In this document: in pieces, positions 28,448-36,852 of the stretch
Layout of the letters: each line of letters starts with the position of its first letter
How positions within the stretch are numbered: the stretch's first letter is position 1
NCBI RefSeq assembly: GCF_003054445.1
Contig: NC_042506.1
Coordinates: 1,557,501-1,621,500, forward strand
Reading direction: 5' to 3'
Length of the DNA stretch: 64,000 nucleotides
DNA from: Pichia kudriavzevii
Taxonomy: Eukaryota; Ascomycota; Pichiomycetes; Pichiales; Pichiaceae
Program-made: the position numbers and the translations under genes
The notes under the pieces: model-generated
The model's input: the letters and a program-made list of their open reading frames with translations, nothing else
Database searches by the model: none
Told to the model about the DNA's origin: nothing

Positions 28448-28521
28448 GACTGGATGGCCAAGTTGGTTAAGGCGTGCGACTGTTAATCGCAAGATCGTGA
28501 GTTCAACCCTCACTCTGGTCG
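28448..28521 (+). tRNA. tRNA-Asn(GTT)
   Basis: A 74-nt cloverleaf. The acceptor stem GACTGGA pairs with TCTGGTC (two G-T pairs) and the discriminator is G. The anticodon stem-loop GCGACTGTTAATCGC gives anticodon GTT. The T arm is GAGTTCAACCCTC. There is no intron. A T-rich tail (TTTCTTTTT) follows at once as pol III terminator. Confidence 0.97.
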
Positions 28522-28810
28522 TTTCTTTTTGCTTTATTTTTCATTTTACCCGACTAGAAAGTGTATTCCATCTCTGAACGATAAGGTACAAAGAGTAGGC
28601 CAATGTATTTTACATATTGTACTGCCATACAGCCTATTATACATATTTTTTTTTTAGTAAAAAAGACAATGCGATTAGTAAAAATACATAAGATAATATA
28701 AAGTATATATGGTATAGGAAAGATTTCCGTAGACGTGAATGAAACATGAAAAATGCCATGAAGTAATATGATGATAGGAAGGGTATAATAATGGGGTTCA
28801 TATTTATAGT

Positions 28811-29734
28811 TTAGTATCCGCAATATTCTCTGATAAGGTTATTCAACTCTTGTTCTTCCTTCATTGCGACTGATTTTAGGTAATTTGAAAGAGGGGTATT
28901 TGCCGAAAGTGAGTCAAGTGCTTGCTTGATATTTTCATTTGACGAAGAAGGTGTAATTGATGGCTTGGAGTAGTGATTGTTATAAGATCCAATGGAGGAC
29001 ACAGATGAGGCCCTCGAATGGACGGAGTAGATGGAACTAGAAACAGATGATGTTCTTGAATGTTGGGTTTCTTGTTGATCGACTGCGGAGATATCTGATT
29101 CTTGGATTGGGTCCTTGTTTTCCCTTGGAATGATGATAGTTTGTGTAGAGCCCGTGAGCATACCCTTAGACAAACTCTTTCTGATTCTGGAGTTTTTCTT
29201 AAGGTCTGCCTTGATTGGGTCAAGAAATCTTTTCCAAACAAGGGCCAATTCTGCATTTGTGATTTGGAGGTCCCAATCGAGTAACATTAGCAGTTGTCTT
29301 TCCATCAAATTGACATCTTCTCTTCTGAAGAGTCCATCGGTGTATTTTGCCCAATGCTTGTTCTTTGGAGAGGAGTCATTAAAGTTTTTCGAGCAGAGTA
29401 TAAGACAGGCAAGGAAGATCCTGTGTCTGGTGCATGGTAGTCCCTTTGCCTCTTGAGGTAGTTTTTCCTTTAGTCTGTTCATATAGACAATGGTGGACAT
29501 CAAGGTAGCTGTGTAAACGTTGGTGTATCTGACCAACTTGGTGATGAAGGTCATCAACGAAGGCAACGGTTTTGTCCTTGTTACGGTTTCGCCGTCTTTG
29601 GTGACAATGGTTTCTGTGACGGTCTTTGCGTTTTCACAAGGTAAAACCTGTAAAGTCACCGAGACGAGATGGTGGATCATATCCTGGGTGACGGGGGACT
29701 GGGAGAAGATGTGCATAGCTTGTGCGTCGGTCAT
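28811..29734 (-). CDS. PCL1: Pho85-type G1 cyclin, Pcl1/Pcl2 group
   Basis: 307 residues (Pcl2 is 308, Pcl1 279), starting at the first in-frame ATG (MTDAQAMHIFSQSP); the 54-codon upstream extension lacks ATG. The cyclin box spans about residues 55-205: SLMTFITKLVRYTNVYTATLMSTIVYMNRL, then LPCTRHRIFLACLILCSKNFND and HWAKYTDGLFRREDVNLMERQLLMLLDWDL, the Pcl1/2/9 pattern. These cyclins activate the CDK Pho85 in G1 and act in budding and morphogenesis. The C-terminus is Ser-rich and likely phosphorylated. Its promoter has an MCB box at 30126 and a cluster of AGGGG elements. PCL1 versus PCL2 is not resolved. Confidence 0.8.
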   Translation of the reverse strand: MTDAQAMHIFSQSPVTQDMIHHLVSVTLQVLPCENAKTVTETIVTKDGETVTRTKPLPSLMTFITKLVRYTNVYTATLMSTIVYMNRLKEKLPQEAKGLPCTRHRIFLACLILCSKNFNDSSPKNKHWAKYTDGLFRREDVNLMERQLLMLLDWDLQITNAELALVWKRFLDPIKADLKKNSRIRKSLSKGMLTGSTQTIIIPRENKDPIQESDISAVDQQETQHSRTSSVSSSIYSVHSRASSVSSIGSYNNHYSKPSITPSSSNENIKQALDSLSANTPLSNYLKSVAMKEEQELNNLIREYCGY

Positions 29735-30125
29735 GGCTTGTTCTATGGAGTGTGAGTGTGCGATTGCGGGCTGATTCAGTGGAAGTGTTTGTTGAAGAAG
29801 TGTTTGTTGAAGAAGTGTTGTGGAAGTGTTTGTTGTAGAGTGCAAGGTACACAAGAGGAAAGTTAATACTCTCCAAGACAGAATGCCTTCTAACAAGAGA
29901 AAACGTCTTGTTTAAATAGAATGCCACTTAGTAAACCGTTAAGAGTTGTCTTCCCCTGAAAAGATTCGCCCCATGCCCCAGAACTAACAATCCAGGAGTT
30001 GAAACACGTCTGAGATAGGCAGAAACACGTGTAAACACAATCTTCATCATCAAACACGCTTCTCCATCGAAAGGGACACGTCTGCACACTGCCCGAATAG
30101 GAAGGAGCGCGCTTTTTCGCAGGCA

Positions 30126-30131
30126 ACGCGT
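30126..30131. promoter_or_regulatory. MCB box upstream of the PCL cyclin
   Basis: ACGCGT 392 bp upstream of the cyclin ATG, in a G+C-rich context with nearby GCGAAAA-type sequences. MBF/SBF control of PCL1/PCL2 in G1 is known in S. cerevisiae; here it is inferred from the motif. Confidence 0.45.
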
Positions 30132-30228
30132 CGCCGCCGCGTTTATTTGCGTGTTTTCAGAGAAAAACTGCCGAGCCGCCACTACAGTGTTTCATTTCCA
30201 AGGGGGGGGAGCGTTTCCTCCTTGAGGG

Positions 30229-30312
30229 AAGTCAAAAGGGGAGGGCGTTAAAAGGGGAAGTCAAAAGGGGAGAGCGTTAAAAGGGGAAGTCAAAAGGGGA
30301 AATCGTTAAAAG
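30229..30312. repeat. three 29-bp repeats carrying five AGGGG (STRE) cores
   Basis: Units start at 30229, 30258 and 30287 (the last one slightly short). Each contains CAAAAGGGGA, and the first two also TTAAAAGGGG. AGGGG cores lie at 30237, 30253, 30266, 30282 and 30295 on the plus strand. AGGGG/CCCCT is the Msn2/Msn4 stress element, and five in about 65 bp, 500-570 bp upstream of the cyclin ATG, would be a strong cluster. A chance G-rich minisatellite is the alternative. Confidence 0.75.
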
Positions 30313-30492
30313 TCTCGGTCTTTTCGCTGCGTCGCGATTTCCCAATGCGGACGGGGGAAAATTACCTGATTGAGCTAATTGGGTATACAATGTATAATGT
30401 ATATAGTGTATAATGTATGTATAAAAGTGTAAAGTTGAATTGGATGCACACGTTTCTATAGGGGTGTTTTAACAGCCGATGCAATCTTGTAG

Positions 30493-30981
30493 CTAGATAC
30501 CACCACCACGACAACGACAACGACGACTTCCGTGTCCGGTCTCATAATAGACGTCCCCCCTTATGACGTTCTCCACGTTCAGTAGATTTGCCAGCAACGT
30601 CGCATTGACCATCTTGACCATATAGTTTGGAGTTATGAGTTCTTGACGAGAGTCTTCGCCAGCCACTTCTGTCTCTGAACCAGTAGCGTCCAAGTCGAAC
30701 TCACAGTCGGACTCGTCGCCAGAGTCGTCCTCCCCGTCGTAGATACCTGCAGTGATCTCCACTGGTTGGTAGAATCCCGCATCCACGTCACGTTTGAAAT
30801 TCTCTGCCATCATTTGCCTTACCGTGCTATTCCATGCAGAGACATAGGTGAAATAATCCACAGAGTCATCCTGTGAGATGGCGCCAGTTCCACAACATAG
30901 TCTCTGAGGATCTATATACATTTTCTCATCTTCTTGGCTCTTGCTTATCCACCATGTATCATTGTAACCGTAAGACGCCAT
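30493..30981 (-). CDS. unrecognised acidic protein, start uncertain
   Basis: 162 residues from the first ATG (MASYGYNDTWWISKSQEDEKMY). Residues ~40-80 look folded (VDYFTYVSAWNSTVRQMMAENFKRDVDAGFY). Residues ~85-118 are strongly acidic (DGEDDSGDESDCEFDLD). The end is NYMVKMVNATLLANLLNVENVIRGD, then a basic Cys/Arg/Gly tail (SRRCRCRGGGI). The frame stays open for 44 more codons upstream, to a stop at 31114-31116. That stretch looks protein-like (REGLVDIPDQINYCEEYRRVAQDCEYPFEFLWLKK) yet has no ATG. The true start could therefore lie in an upstream exon, or the nearby G18 homopolymer could hide a sequencing error. I recognise no family. Confidence 0.5.
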   Translation of the reverse strand: MASYGYNDTWWISKSQEDEKMYIDPQRLCCGTGAISQDDSVDYFTYVSAWNSTVRQMMAENFKRDVDAGFYQPVEITAGIYDGEDDSGDESDCEFDLDATGSETEVAGEDSRQELITPNYMVKMVNATLLANLLNVENVIRGDVYYETGHGSRRCRCRGGGI

Positions 30982-31161
30982 TTTCTTTAACCACAGAAAT
31001 TCAAATGGATATTCACAATCTTGTGCCACACGTCGATACTCTTCACAATAGTTGATCTGATCAGGTATATCTACTAAACCTTCTCTTATCTTATCTTTAA
31101 CATTTTTCCCACTTTATTGGGCTGTTTCTCATCAGGTAGCGACTAATCCATTTCTCGCCAA

Positions 31162-31179
31162 GGGGGGGGGGGGGGGGGG
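31162..31179. repeat. poly-G tract (G18)
   Basis: Eighteen consecutive G on the plus strand between the orphan gene and the DNAJC28-like gene. Length is at risk of sequencing error. Confidence 0.85.
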
Positions 31180-31268
31180 TTTGGACATGAATTCTCGCAT
31201 TGGCATGTTTTTCCCCCCATTCTGAGAACAGGAATTGCCAAATGGGGCAACTAGTCTGCAACTGATTC

Positions 31269-32492
31269 CTAGAACAGTTTCTTGAACATCTCAAAGAGTG
31301 ACTCTGTGGGCTGCTGGTAAACGTTTCCCTGTTGCGGAATACTATTAATCGAGGGAAACCTAGGAGAAGTAGAGTCACTATTGATGACGTGCCGTTTATA
31401 TGCCACGGAGAGAAGAGGCGCTACCCTCTTATAGCATCCATTGTATTCCTTGTCCATTAGAAGGTACAGTTTCTGCGACGCCAGAGGCGCCTGTAAGTTG
31501 TATCCACGTATGGTGTCATTCAAGTCTCTCAATCTGGCCTTAAAGTATGCTCCTCGGGTGTATAACCACTGCTCACTTCTTAACCTATCTCCCGTTCCCT
31601 TGGCCTCATTTGCCGCCAGCTTGTTGAGCTCTTTTGCAATATTCTCGGGCGACTTACCCGGGTACTTGACACTGATATGATTGATTGCCCACTCGAGCCA
31701 GTCCTTGTCTAACTCGTCTCTGAATTGGGCAATTTTCATATCACAACCCCCCTGCTTCTCAATCCACGGCGGCAAAGCATCTTGCTTCTTCAAGATCTCG
31801 TTCAGGTGATACTCCGTCCGATCGATGAACATGTTCTCCGTAGATCCGTAGCCGCCCTTGAGAGGTTCTCCACGCTTGATGTTCTTGAACTCCCCCCTCC
31901 GTTGGGCTTCCATGATCCTCTGGTCTGCTAGCGACTTGATACTGTTGTCCACGCTTGCAAACGAGTCGTTCAAAAACATGGAGGGCCCAACTAACCTCTC
32001 CTTATACATTTCTCTCCATTCTTCCTCCTCTGTCTTTTGTTTTCTCTCAGATACCTTTTCCAATTGATAATCAAGCACTGATTCACGTGCGTCGCCCAAC
32101 CGTTCATAGACTGATCGTGTCCGCCTTGTAGCAGGAACATTCAGCGGCTTGATGGAGTCTTGGAGCATCCGGTTGGACGAATCAATATGAGATTCAGTGC
32201 CGCTCCATGGTTTGGACATGGCCAAATCACGGGAATGTTTGGGAGCCGATGCAGGTAGTGTACTGATTCCAATGGCTTGCTGGTGGACGTATTCGTAATT
32301 CGAAGGATCATGCGCTATCTTATCGAGTTTCGAATGTAGAACTACTTTATCATATGGTAATGCATCTTCTGGTTGACCTGCCCTGGGATCCGCTGCGGAA
32401 GGGGCCGCTTCTTCGGCAAGTTGTTGCAACCTTTGTTTGATTGCACTGTGGCCTTCTTGATACAGCAGAACAGATGTACAGAATCTTCTCAT
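31269..32492 (-). CDS. mitochondrial DNAJC28-conserved-domain protein (DUF1992)
   Basis: 407 residues. The N-terminus MRRFCTSVLLYQEGHSAIKQRL looks like a mitochondrial presequence. The DJC28 conserved domain is at ~178-245: SLADQRIMEAQRRGEFKNI, KRGEPLKGGYGSTENMFIDRTEYHLNEILKKQDALPPWIEKQ. This domain occurs in bacteria and in DnaJ homologue subfamily C member 28 of animals, usually without a true J domain, and none is visible here (no HPD). The C-terminal half is helical (LRDLNDTIRGYNLQAPLASQ). Function is poorly known. It is divergent from NUD1 with about 200 bp between starts. Confidence 0.75.
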   Translation of the reverse strand: MRRFCTSVLLYQEGHSAIKQRLQQLAEEAAPSAADPRAGQPEDALPYDKVVLHSKLDKIAHDPSNYEYVHQQAIGISTLPASAPKHSRDLAMSKPWSGTESHIDSSNRMLQDSIKPLNVPATRRTRSVYERLGDARESVLDYQLEKVSERKQKTEEEEWREMYKERLVGPSMFLNDSFASVDNSIKSLADQRIMEAQRRGEFKNIKRGEPLKGGYGSTENMFIDRTEYHLNEILKKQDALPPWIEKQGGCDMKIAQFRDELDKDWLEWAINHISVKYPGKSPENIAKELNKLAANEAKGTGDRLRSEQWLYTRGAYFKARLRDLNDTIRGYNLQAPLASQKLYLLMDKEYNGCYKRVAPLLSVAYKRHVINSDSTSPRFPSINSIPQQGNVYQQPTESLFEMFKKLF

Positions 32493-32670
32493 GAAGACAA
32501 CAAGTTAACTCAGTGATCAGGGAGGGTATTTTTTTGTACTTGAAAGGTTTCATATCAGAGAGATACAGATGCATGCGAAGCTTCATGATTTTTTTAAGTT
32601 TCAAGTGCTTACCAAGACGTCATTGAAAAAAAAAAAATAAATTAAAAACATAACTTTTTTCTTTATTTTC

Positions 32671-32691
32671 ATGTCTTCCAAAGACCATTGA
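32671..32691 (+). other. six-codon upstream ORF in the NUD1 leader
   Basis: ATG at 32671 opens a frame of six codons (MSSKDH) ending in TGA at 32689-32691, five nt before the NUD1 ATG at 32697. If transcription starts upstream of 32671, ribosomes would meet it first. Confidence 0.45.
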
Positions 32692-32696
32692 CAACT

Positions 32697-35591
32697 ATGG
32701 ATCGTGAGCCATCTGAGAGTGTTTCCAGCGTATCTGGGGAGACAAAACAGGTGAACACAAATGACATTATAGAGGTTGCAGACCAGAATAATATAGAGAA
32801 TAACAAATACAAAATCAATACCAATTTCAATCATGATGTCTATACTGCGAGCAAAGACGAAGATAATGAAGCTTCGGGAGGTCCCTCGTGGATGCCGTCC
32901 ATTTTGAAAGATCACAGCTGGCCCGATAGTACAGGGAATAGTCAATCTGTAGGTGATGCTGCTGACGGTAATGCATCTGACAACCAAGATCAAGCAGTGA
33001 AGGTGGATTTAAATAACCCTCTGTTAAGCTTAAAAGACACAGTATTGTGGAACCAGGATTCACATGCCCGCAACGACGCAGACTGGAAGAAATATCAAGC
33101 ACTGGAATTCGAACTGAACAATAAGAGGTTGAAAAATCTACCAAATACACAATCTTCGATACCAAATACATTTGCAAACAAGTTTAATAAGAAGCATGGA
33201 AATATCAATCGTAAGAACAACAATGACAATGACTTAGCTGATGGGCATATGGAGTCGCCGTTTAAACTGTTTGATGTGGAGCAGGATACATATACAAAGT
33301 TGAAGATGAACAACATATTAAGTAATCTATCTCCACAGAAGCAGCATAGTGAAAATGTGCCTAATGTTATAAAGGAGAGTGACGAATTGTACAATAAGAT
33401 AGTCACTGGTGGTTCCGGAGACGGTAGTGTGCTAAAGAAAACAGTGAATGCGTCATACTATGACCGCTTACGTGATGACATTACATCTGATGCGGAAGAA
33501 TTCAGTTCGTTCCCTTCAACAGCAAGGAAGATGATGTACCAAGGCGATAAACTCTTTAAAAATATCCAAGAAGGATACGAAAAACTCCCTCCTATAAGTA
33601 CCCAATCAGACTACACTTCTACTGAAGAACGTGAAGACAGCTCCAGGGGAGTTGATTATCCACATAATAATAACAGCTATATCAATAAAAAGAATAGCGA
33701 GGTAGAAGAGGGAAATGATGTTGATAGTGATGTTGATAAATTGAGAGAGCATTTGGGCACCCAGGCGGAGGCATTCAACGCAGAGTTCCAAGTCAGTTCG
33801 CCGAAATTGCAAGACAAGTTCATTTTGGAAAGCAACGAGGCCCCTCACAAGGGTTTACATTTTATACCTGCTGATGAGTATAAAAATAAAGTGTACGATA
33901 AGCGGCTAAAAAGATTTGTCTCTCAATCCCAGCTTGCTGATAGTTCATATACTGATACTGAACTAGGGTACCTTGATAATTTATCAACATCTGATATTGA
34001 TGCAACCAGTCATAGTGTGCGACGTACACCAAGAGAAGATTCGAAAGACAACACGCCAAGACATGACGCATCGGAAAATGATACCTTAGATGAAACCCAA
34101 TTTTCAGTTTCTGATAAACATCTAGTCGAAGTTATCAGCCAATCATTTCCTATAGAGGATTGGGGGTCCATTGAAGAACTAGACATCAGTGGATACGATT
34201 TGAAGCAACTGCAGAATTTGGATAAAATGACCCCTAATATATGGTACTTAGATGCCAGTAATAATTTAGTCAACCAAAACTTTGGCATACCCAACAGCGT
34301 CCAGTATTTGAATTTGTGTAACAACAAGTTCAACAATTTAAGCAGTAAATTCTACCAGTTTACTAATTTACAAATATTGGATCTAAGTGGTAACGAGTTG
34401 ACGGATTTGAGGTGTTTGCAAGATTTGAAGAATCTAACTAGCTTGAATTTGAAAGGAAACAAGCTGAAAGATGTAGAGCATCTAAGTAATTTCAAGATGT
34501 TGCATTACTTGAACCTTTCAGATAACAGGTTGAGAGCAACTATTGATTTTCGAGGATATACAATGTGGTTTTTAGAGGATTTGATTTTGGATAATAACGA
34601 AATTGAGAAATTAGTAAATATTAGTGAGTTGCCAAAGTTGATTAACCTAAGTGCAAATAATAACCAGTTGAACAAGATTGTGTATCATATTGATGACGAG
34701 GGGGAGCCTGTTAACGAGAGCGTGTCTGCGCATCCGACATTGAAAAGAATATGCTTGAATAACAACTGCTTTGCACGTAGTATTGATTTTAGTATGTATC
34801 CTCAGCTAAAGGAATTACAGGTCGATGGAATTAAAGTCGATGTTCACGGCTTGTCTATGAACATCGTTAAACTAACACATAGGTACACAAGGGACAACAA
34901 TGAATCGTTGCTGAAATATAGCTCTGCTGGGAATAACCTACATTCATTATATCTGACAGGTGGGAAGCTCCCTGCGTTACCTATTTGCAAGAACAAGTTT
35001 TCCAGCGTTTCAGTACTTGATATTTCAGCTATGAACATCACAGTCTTACCTGACAACTTTAGTGAGTTTTTCCCTTTACTGGTTGACCTCAACTTGAATT
35101 TCAATAAACTACAAACTCTGAATGGACTACAGGGGCTAAGGCACTTAAAGATGCTAAAGTTGCTAAGCAACAACATCCAGAATCTTCAAGACGTAATAGA
35201 TTATACCAATGGGATCCGCATGTCTTTGAAATTGATAGATTTGCGAGTGAATCCGATATCACAAGACTTCTATCCCTTCATATTCTACAACGAAAGAGAT
35301 GGCGGAGAGTATACACCGATGGGGGACCTTGCTACGTTCCAATTAAAGGACAGAGATGACATTGATGCGTTTGCAGTAGAGTACACACGCCTATACTCCC
35401 CTACAGGTCTCGAGGAATGGGTGATGAAGAACCGCAAGCACATGAAAAGACTCCCACCAAAGGTACGTCTTGCCCGTAGTGAGTACACTGCTCTGCTGTG
35501 TGCGTGGTTCGAATCAGTTTTGTACATCGATGGTCTCCTCATAGACGAAATGGACAAGAGGGCACTGATAAATTCTCTCGTCGAGGTTTAA
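32697..35591 (+). CDS. NUD1: Nud1/Cdc11 spindle-pole-body scaffold of the mitotic exit network
   Basis: 964 residues starting at ATG of MDREPSESVSS (the frame upstream begins at TTG). The N-terminal ~480 residues are disordered and rich in S/T-P and acidic stretches. From about residue 485 there is an SDS22-type leucine-rich repeat array: WGSIEELDISGYDLKQL, YLDASNNLV, YLNLCNNKFNNLS, LQILDLSGNELTDL, SLNLKGNKLKDV, HYLNLSDNRL and further repeats to about 890, with a closing segment of ~75 residues. Nud1 anchors Bfa1-Bub2, Tem1 and Cdc15 at the outer plaque and organises astral microtubules. The length is slightly above S. cerevisiae Nud1 (851). A short upstream ORF precedes it. Confidence 0.82.
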   Translation: MDREPSESVSSVSGETKQVNTNDIIEVADQNNIENNKYKINTNFNHDVYTASKDEDNEASGGPSWMPSILKDHSWPDSTGNSQSVGDAADGNASDNQDQAVKVDLNNPLLSLKDTVLWNQDSHARNDADWKKYQALEFELNNKRLKNLPNTQSSIPNTFANKFNKKHGNINRKNNNDNDLADGHMESPFKLFDVEQDTYTKLKMNNILSNLSPQKQHSENVPNVIKESDELYNKIVTGGSGDGSVLKKTVNASYYDRLRDDITSDAEEFSSFPSTARKMMYQGDKLFKNIQEGYEKLPPISTQSDYTSTEEREDSSRGVDYPHNNNSYINKKNSEVEEGNDVDSDVDKLREHLGTQAEAFNAEFQVSSPKLQDKFILESNEAPHKGLHFIPADEYKNKVYDKRLKRFVSQSQLADSSYTDTELGYLDNLSTSDIDATSHSVRRTPREDSKDNTPRHDASENDTLDETQFSVSDKHLVEVISQSFPIEDWGSIEELDISGYDLKQLQNLDKMTPNIWYLDASNNLVNQNFGIPNSVQYLNLCNNKFNNLSSKFYQFTNLQILDLSGNELTDLRCLQDLKNLTSLNLKGNKLKDVEHLSNFKMLHYLNLSDNRLRATIDFRGYTMWFLEDLILDNNEIEKLVNISELPKLINLSANNNQLNKIVYHIDDEGEPVNESVSAHPTLKRICLNNNCFARSIDFSMYPQLKELQVDGIKVDVHGLSMNIVKLTHRYTRDNNESLLKYSSAGNNLHSLYLTGGKLPALPICKNKFSSVSVLDISAMNITVLPDNFSEFFPLLVDLNLNFNKLQTLNGLQGLRHLKMLKLLSNNIQNLQDVIDYTNGIRMSLKLIDLRVNPISQDFYPFIFYNERDGGEYTPMGDLATFQLKDRDDIDAFAVEYTRLYSPTGLEEWVMKNRKHMKRLPPKVRLARSEYTALLCAWFESVLYIDGLLIDEMDKRALINSLVEV

Positions 35592-35691
35592 TGTGCACCT
35601 TAATGTTGATCAAATGCGAAAAAGAGAATAACACAATCCCCTGCTGTAAAAACCATTCTACCTTGTTTTTAGTGTATAGAATAGAGCAACA

Positions 35692-35895
35692 ATGAGCGCA
35701 TATCCTTGGTACACAAGAGTCACAGACATTGCCCACAGACTTACCGTTGTTGGTTTGGTTGGGTTCACCCTTTACATGACCGCCGGTGTTGGTTACACAC
35801 TATATCAAAACGGCAAGTTAGCCGAAGAGAGAGTGGCCAAGCAAAAGGAGGCAATGGCCAAGCAAGCAGAGCTTGAAAACAATAAGGAACAGTAG
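35692..35895 (+). CDS. COX14: cytochrome c oxidase assembly factor Cox14
   Basis: 67 residues, close to the 70 of S. cerevisiae Cox14. [39 protein letters not shown] aligns along its length with the family, covering one membrane span at ~17-39. Cox14 sits in the inner mitochondrial membrane and holds newly made Cox1 in assembly intermediates with Mss51 and Coa3. The start is the only ATG. The charged C-terminal helix is K/E/Q-rich. Confidence 0.93.
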   Translation: MSAYPWYTRVTDIAHRLTVVGLVGFTLYMTAGVGYTLYQNGKLAEERVAKQKEAMAKQAELENNKEQ

Positions 35896-35989
35896 GTCCT
35901 TCCTATGCCCAATCTGTTGATCTTGTATATAAACATCAATATCCATATCCATATCCATATCTATATGCTTATAATCTCCATATAAAAAC

Positions 35990-36658
35990 TTATAAAACTT
36001 TTCGTTTCTTGGATACTTTATCCTCTGGAGTTTTTTTCCTTTTACGTTCTTTTAAATTATGGTAGAGTCTTTTCTCCATCAATGTATCCATCCTCTTCTG
36101 AAGCTCTGCTTCATTACCGTTAATGTCGATGATATTCTGCTGGTCAAAAGGTTCATGGCACAGTGGACATCGCACTGCATTCAAATCACGCAGTACTTTG
36201 GTGTTCATAGCACAACCACAGGGCACAATATACGAAAACTGCAGCTCTTGTAGTGTAACATCATCGTCTAGCAAATCAACAACCTTGCCGGATAGTGGAC
36301 AGGTAAGTTTCCCATTCTCGAGCCGGATCTTTATATCGATAACATCGTTCAAGGATTTGAACCGGCCCTTCTTTTGGAGTAATTCCCCAATTACAGCCTC
36401 TTTGCTATACAGATGTCCTCTCCAATCACTAACAATAGGTTCTTCTAATGGTTTGTTAGTAATTGGGCATTTGGTGTACATTTTCACCAATTGGGTGATT
36501 TCATTGGTTTTGGAGTTGGAAGTTCTTTTGCCAAGTTTCCCCTGCGCAACTTGCAAAATGTCTCTTCTGGATGGAATACTCCCACCATCGTTCTACGCAT
36601 ATGTTAGTACTCTGATCACTAGCTATTACATAATGCCGTTCTTCACACATACCCCCAT
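35990..36658 (-). CDS. RTF2: Rtf2 RING-like replication/splicing factor, spliced, 6-nt first exon
   Basis: Exon 1 is 36653-36658 (just ATG GGG), the intron is 36593-36652, and exon 2 is 35990-36592. Joining them gives MGNDGGSIPSRRDILQ, the hallmark Rtf2 N-terminus, and a 202-residue protein. The intron is 60 nt with GTATGT at 36647-36652, TACTAAC at 36603-36609 and TAG at 36593-36595, so the branch point is only about 10 nt from the 3' site. The C2HC2-type RING-like region shows CPITNKPL, CPLSGKVV, CGCAMNTKVL and CPLCHEPF; the tail is K/R-rich and nuclear. Rtf2 works at replication barriers in S. pombe and links to splicing in several eukaryotes. ORF callers see only exon 2 from a TTG. Confidence 0.95.
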
Positions 36659-36852
36659 CTCAAATTAGCTTTTGCTTGTTTTACTGTTTAAGGTTTACAC
36701 ATAAACCAGCCATGAAATTTCCTCTCGAAAATTTGGTTTATGCGATAAAAAGGTACCAGATGGCATTGCACTATGCACAAGAACGGTAGTTTGTTCAGGA
36801 ACATTGTGGGAACGTCTTTTTTCGACATTCAAACATACACGCGTGTGAGGCA

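Larger units (their letters stand above)
29735..30492. other. PCL promoter region
   Basis: The region between the PCL start (29734, minus) and the 3' end of the orphan gene at 30493. It holds an ACGCGT (MCB) box at 30126-30131 in a G+C-rich patch, the AGGGG-bearing 29-bp repeat, and an AT-rich stretch with TGTATAATG repeats at ~30386-30425. No gene is seen. Confidence 0.6.

Noticed and set aside
31097-31378. 93-codon minus-strand ORF crossing the G18 tract
   Set aside because: Overlaps the DNAJC28-like gene in another frame, with a poly-Pro run from the G tract.
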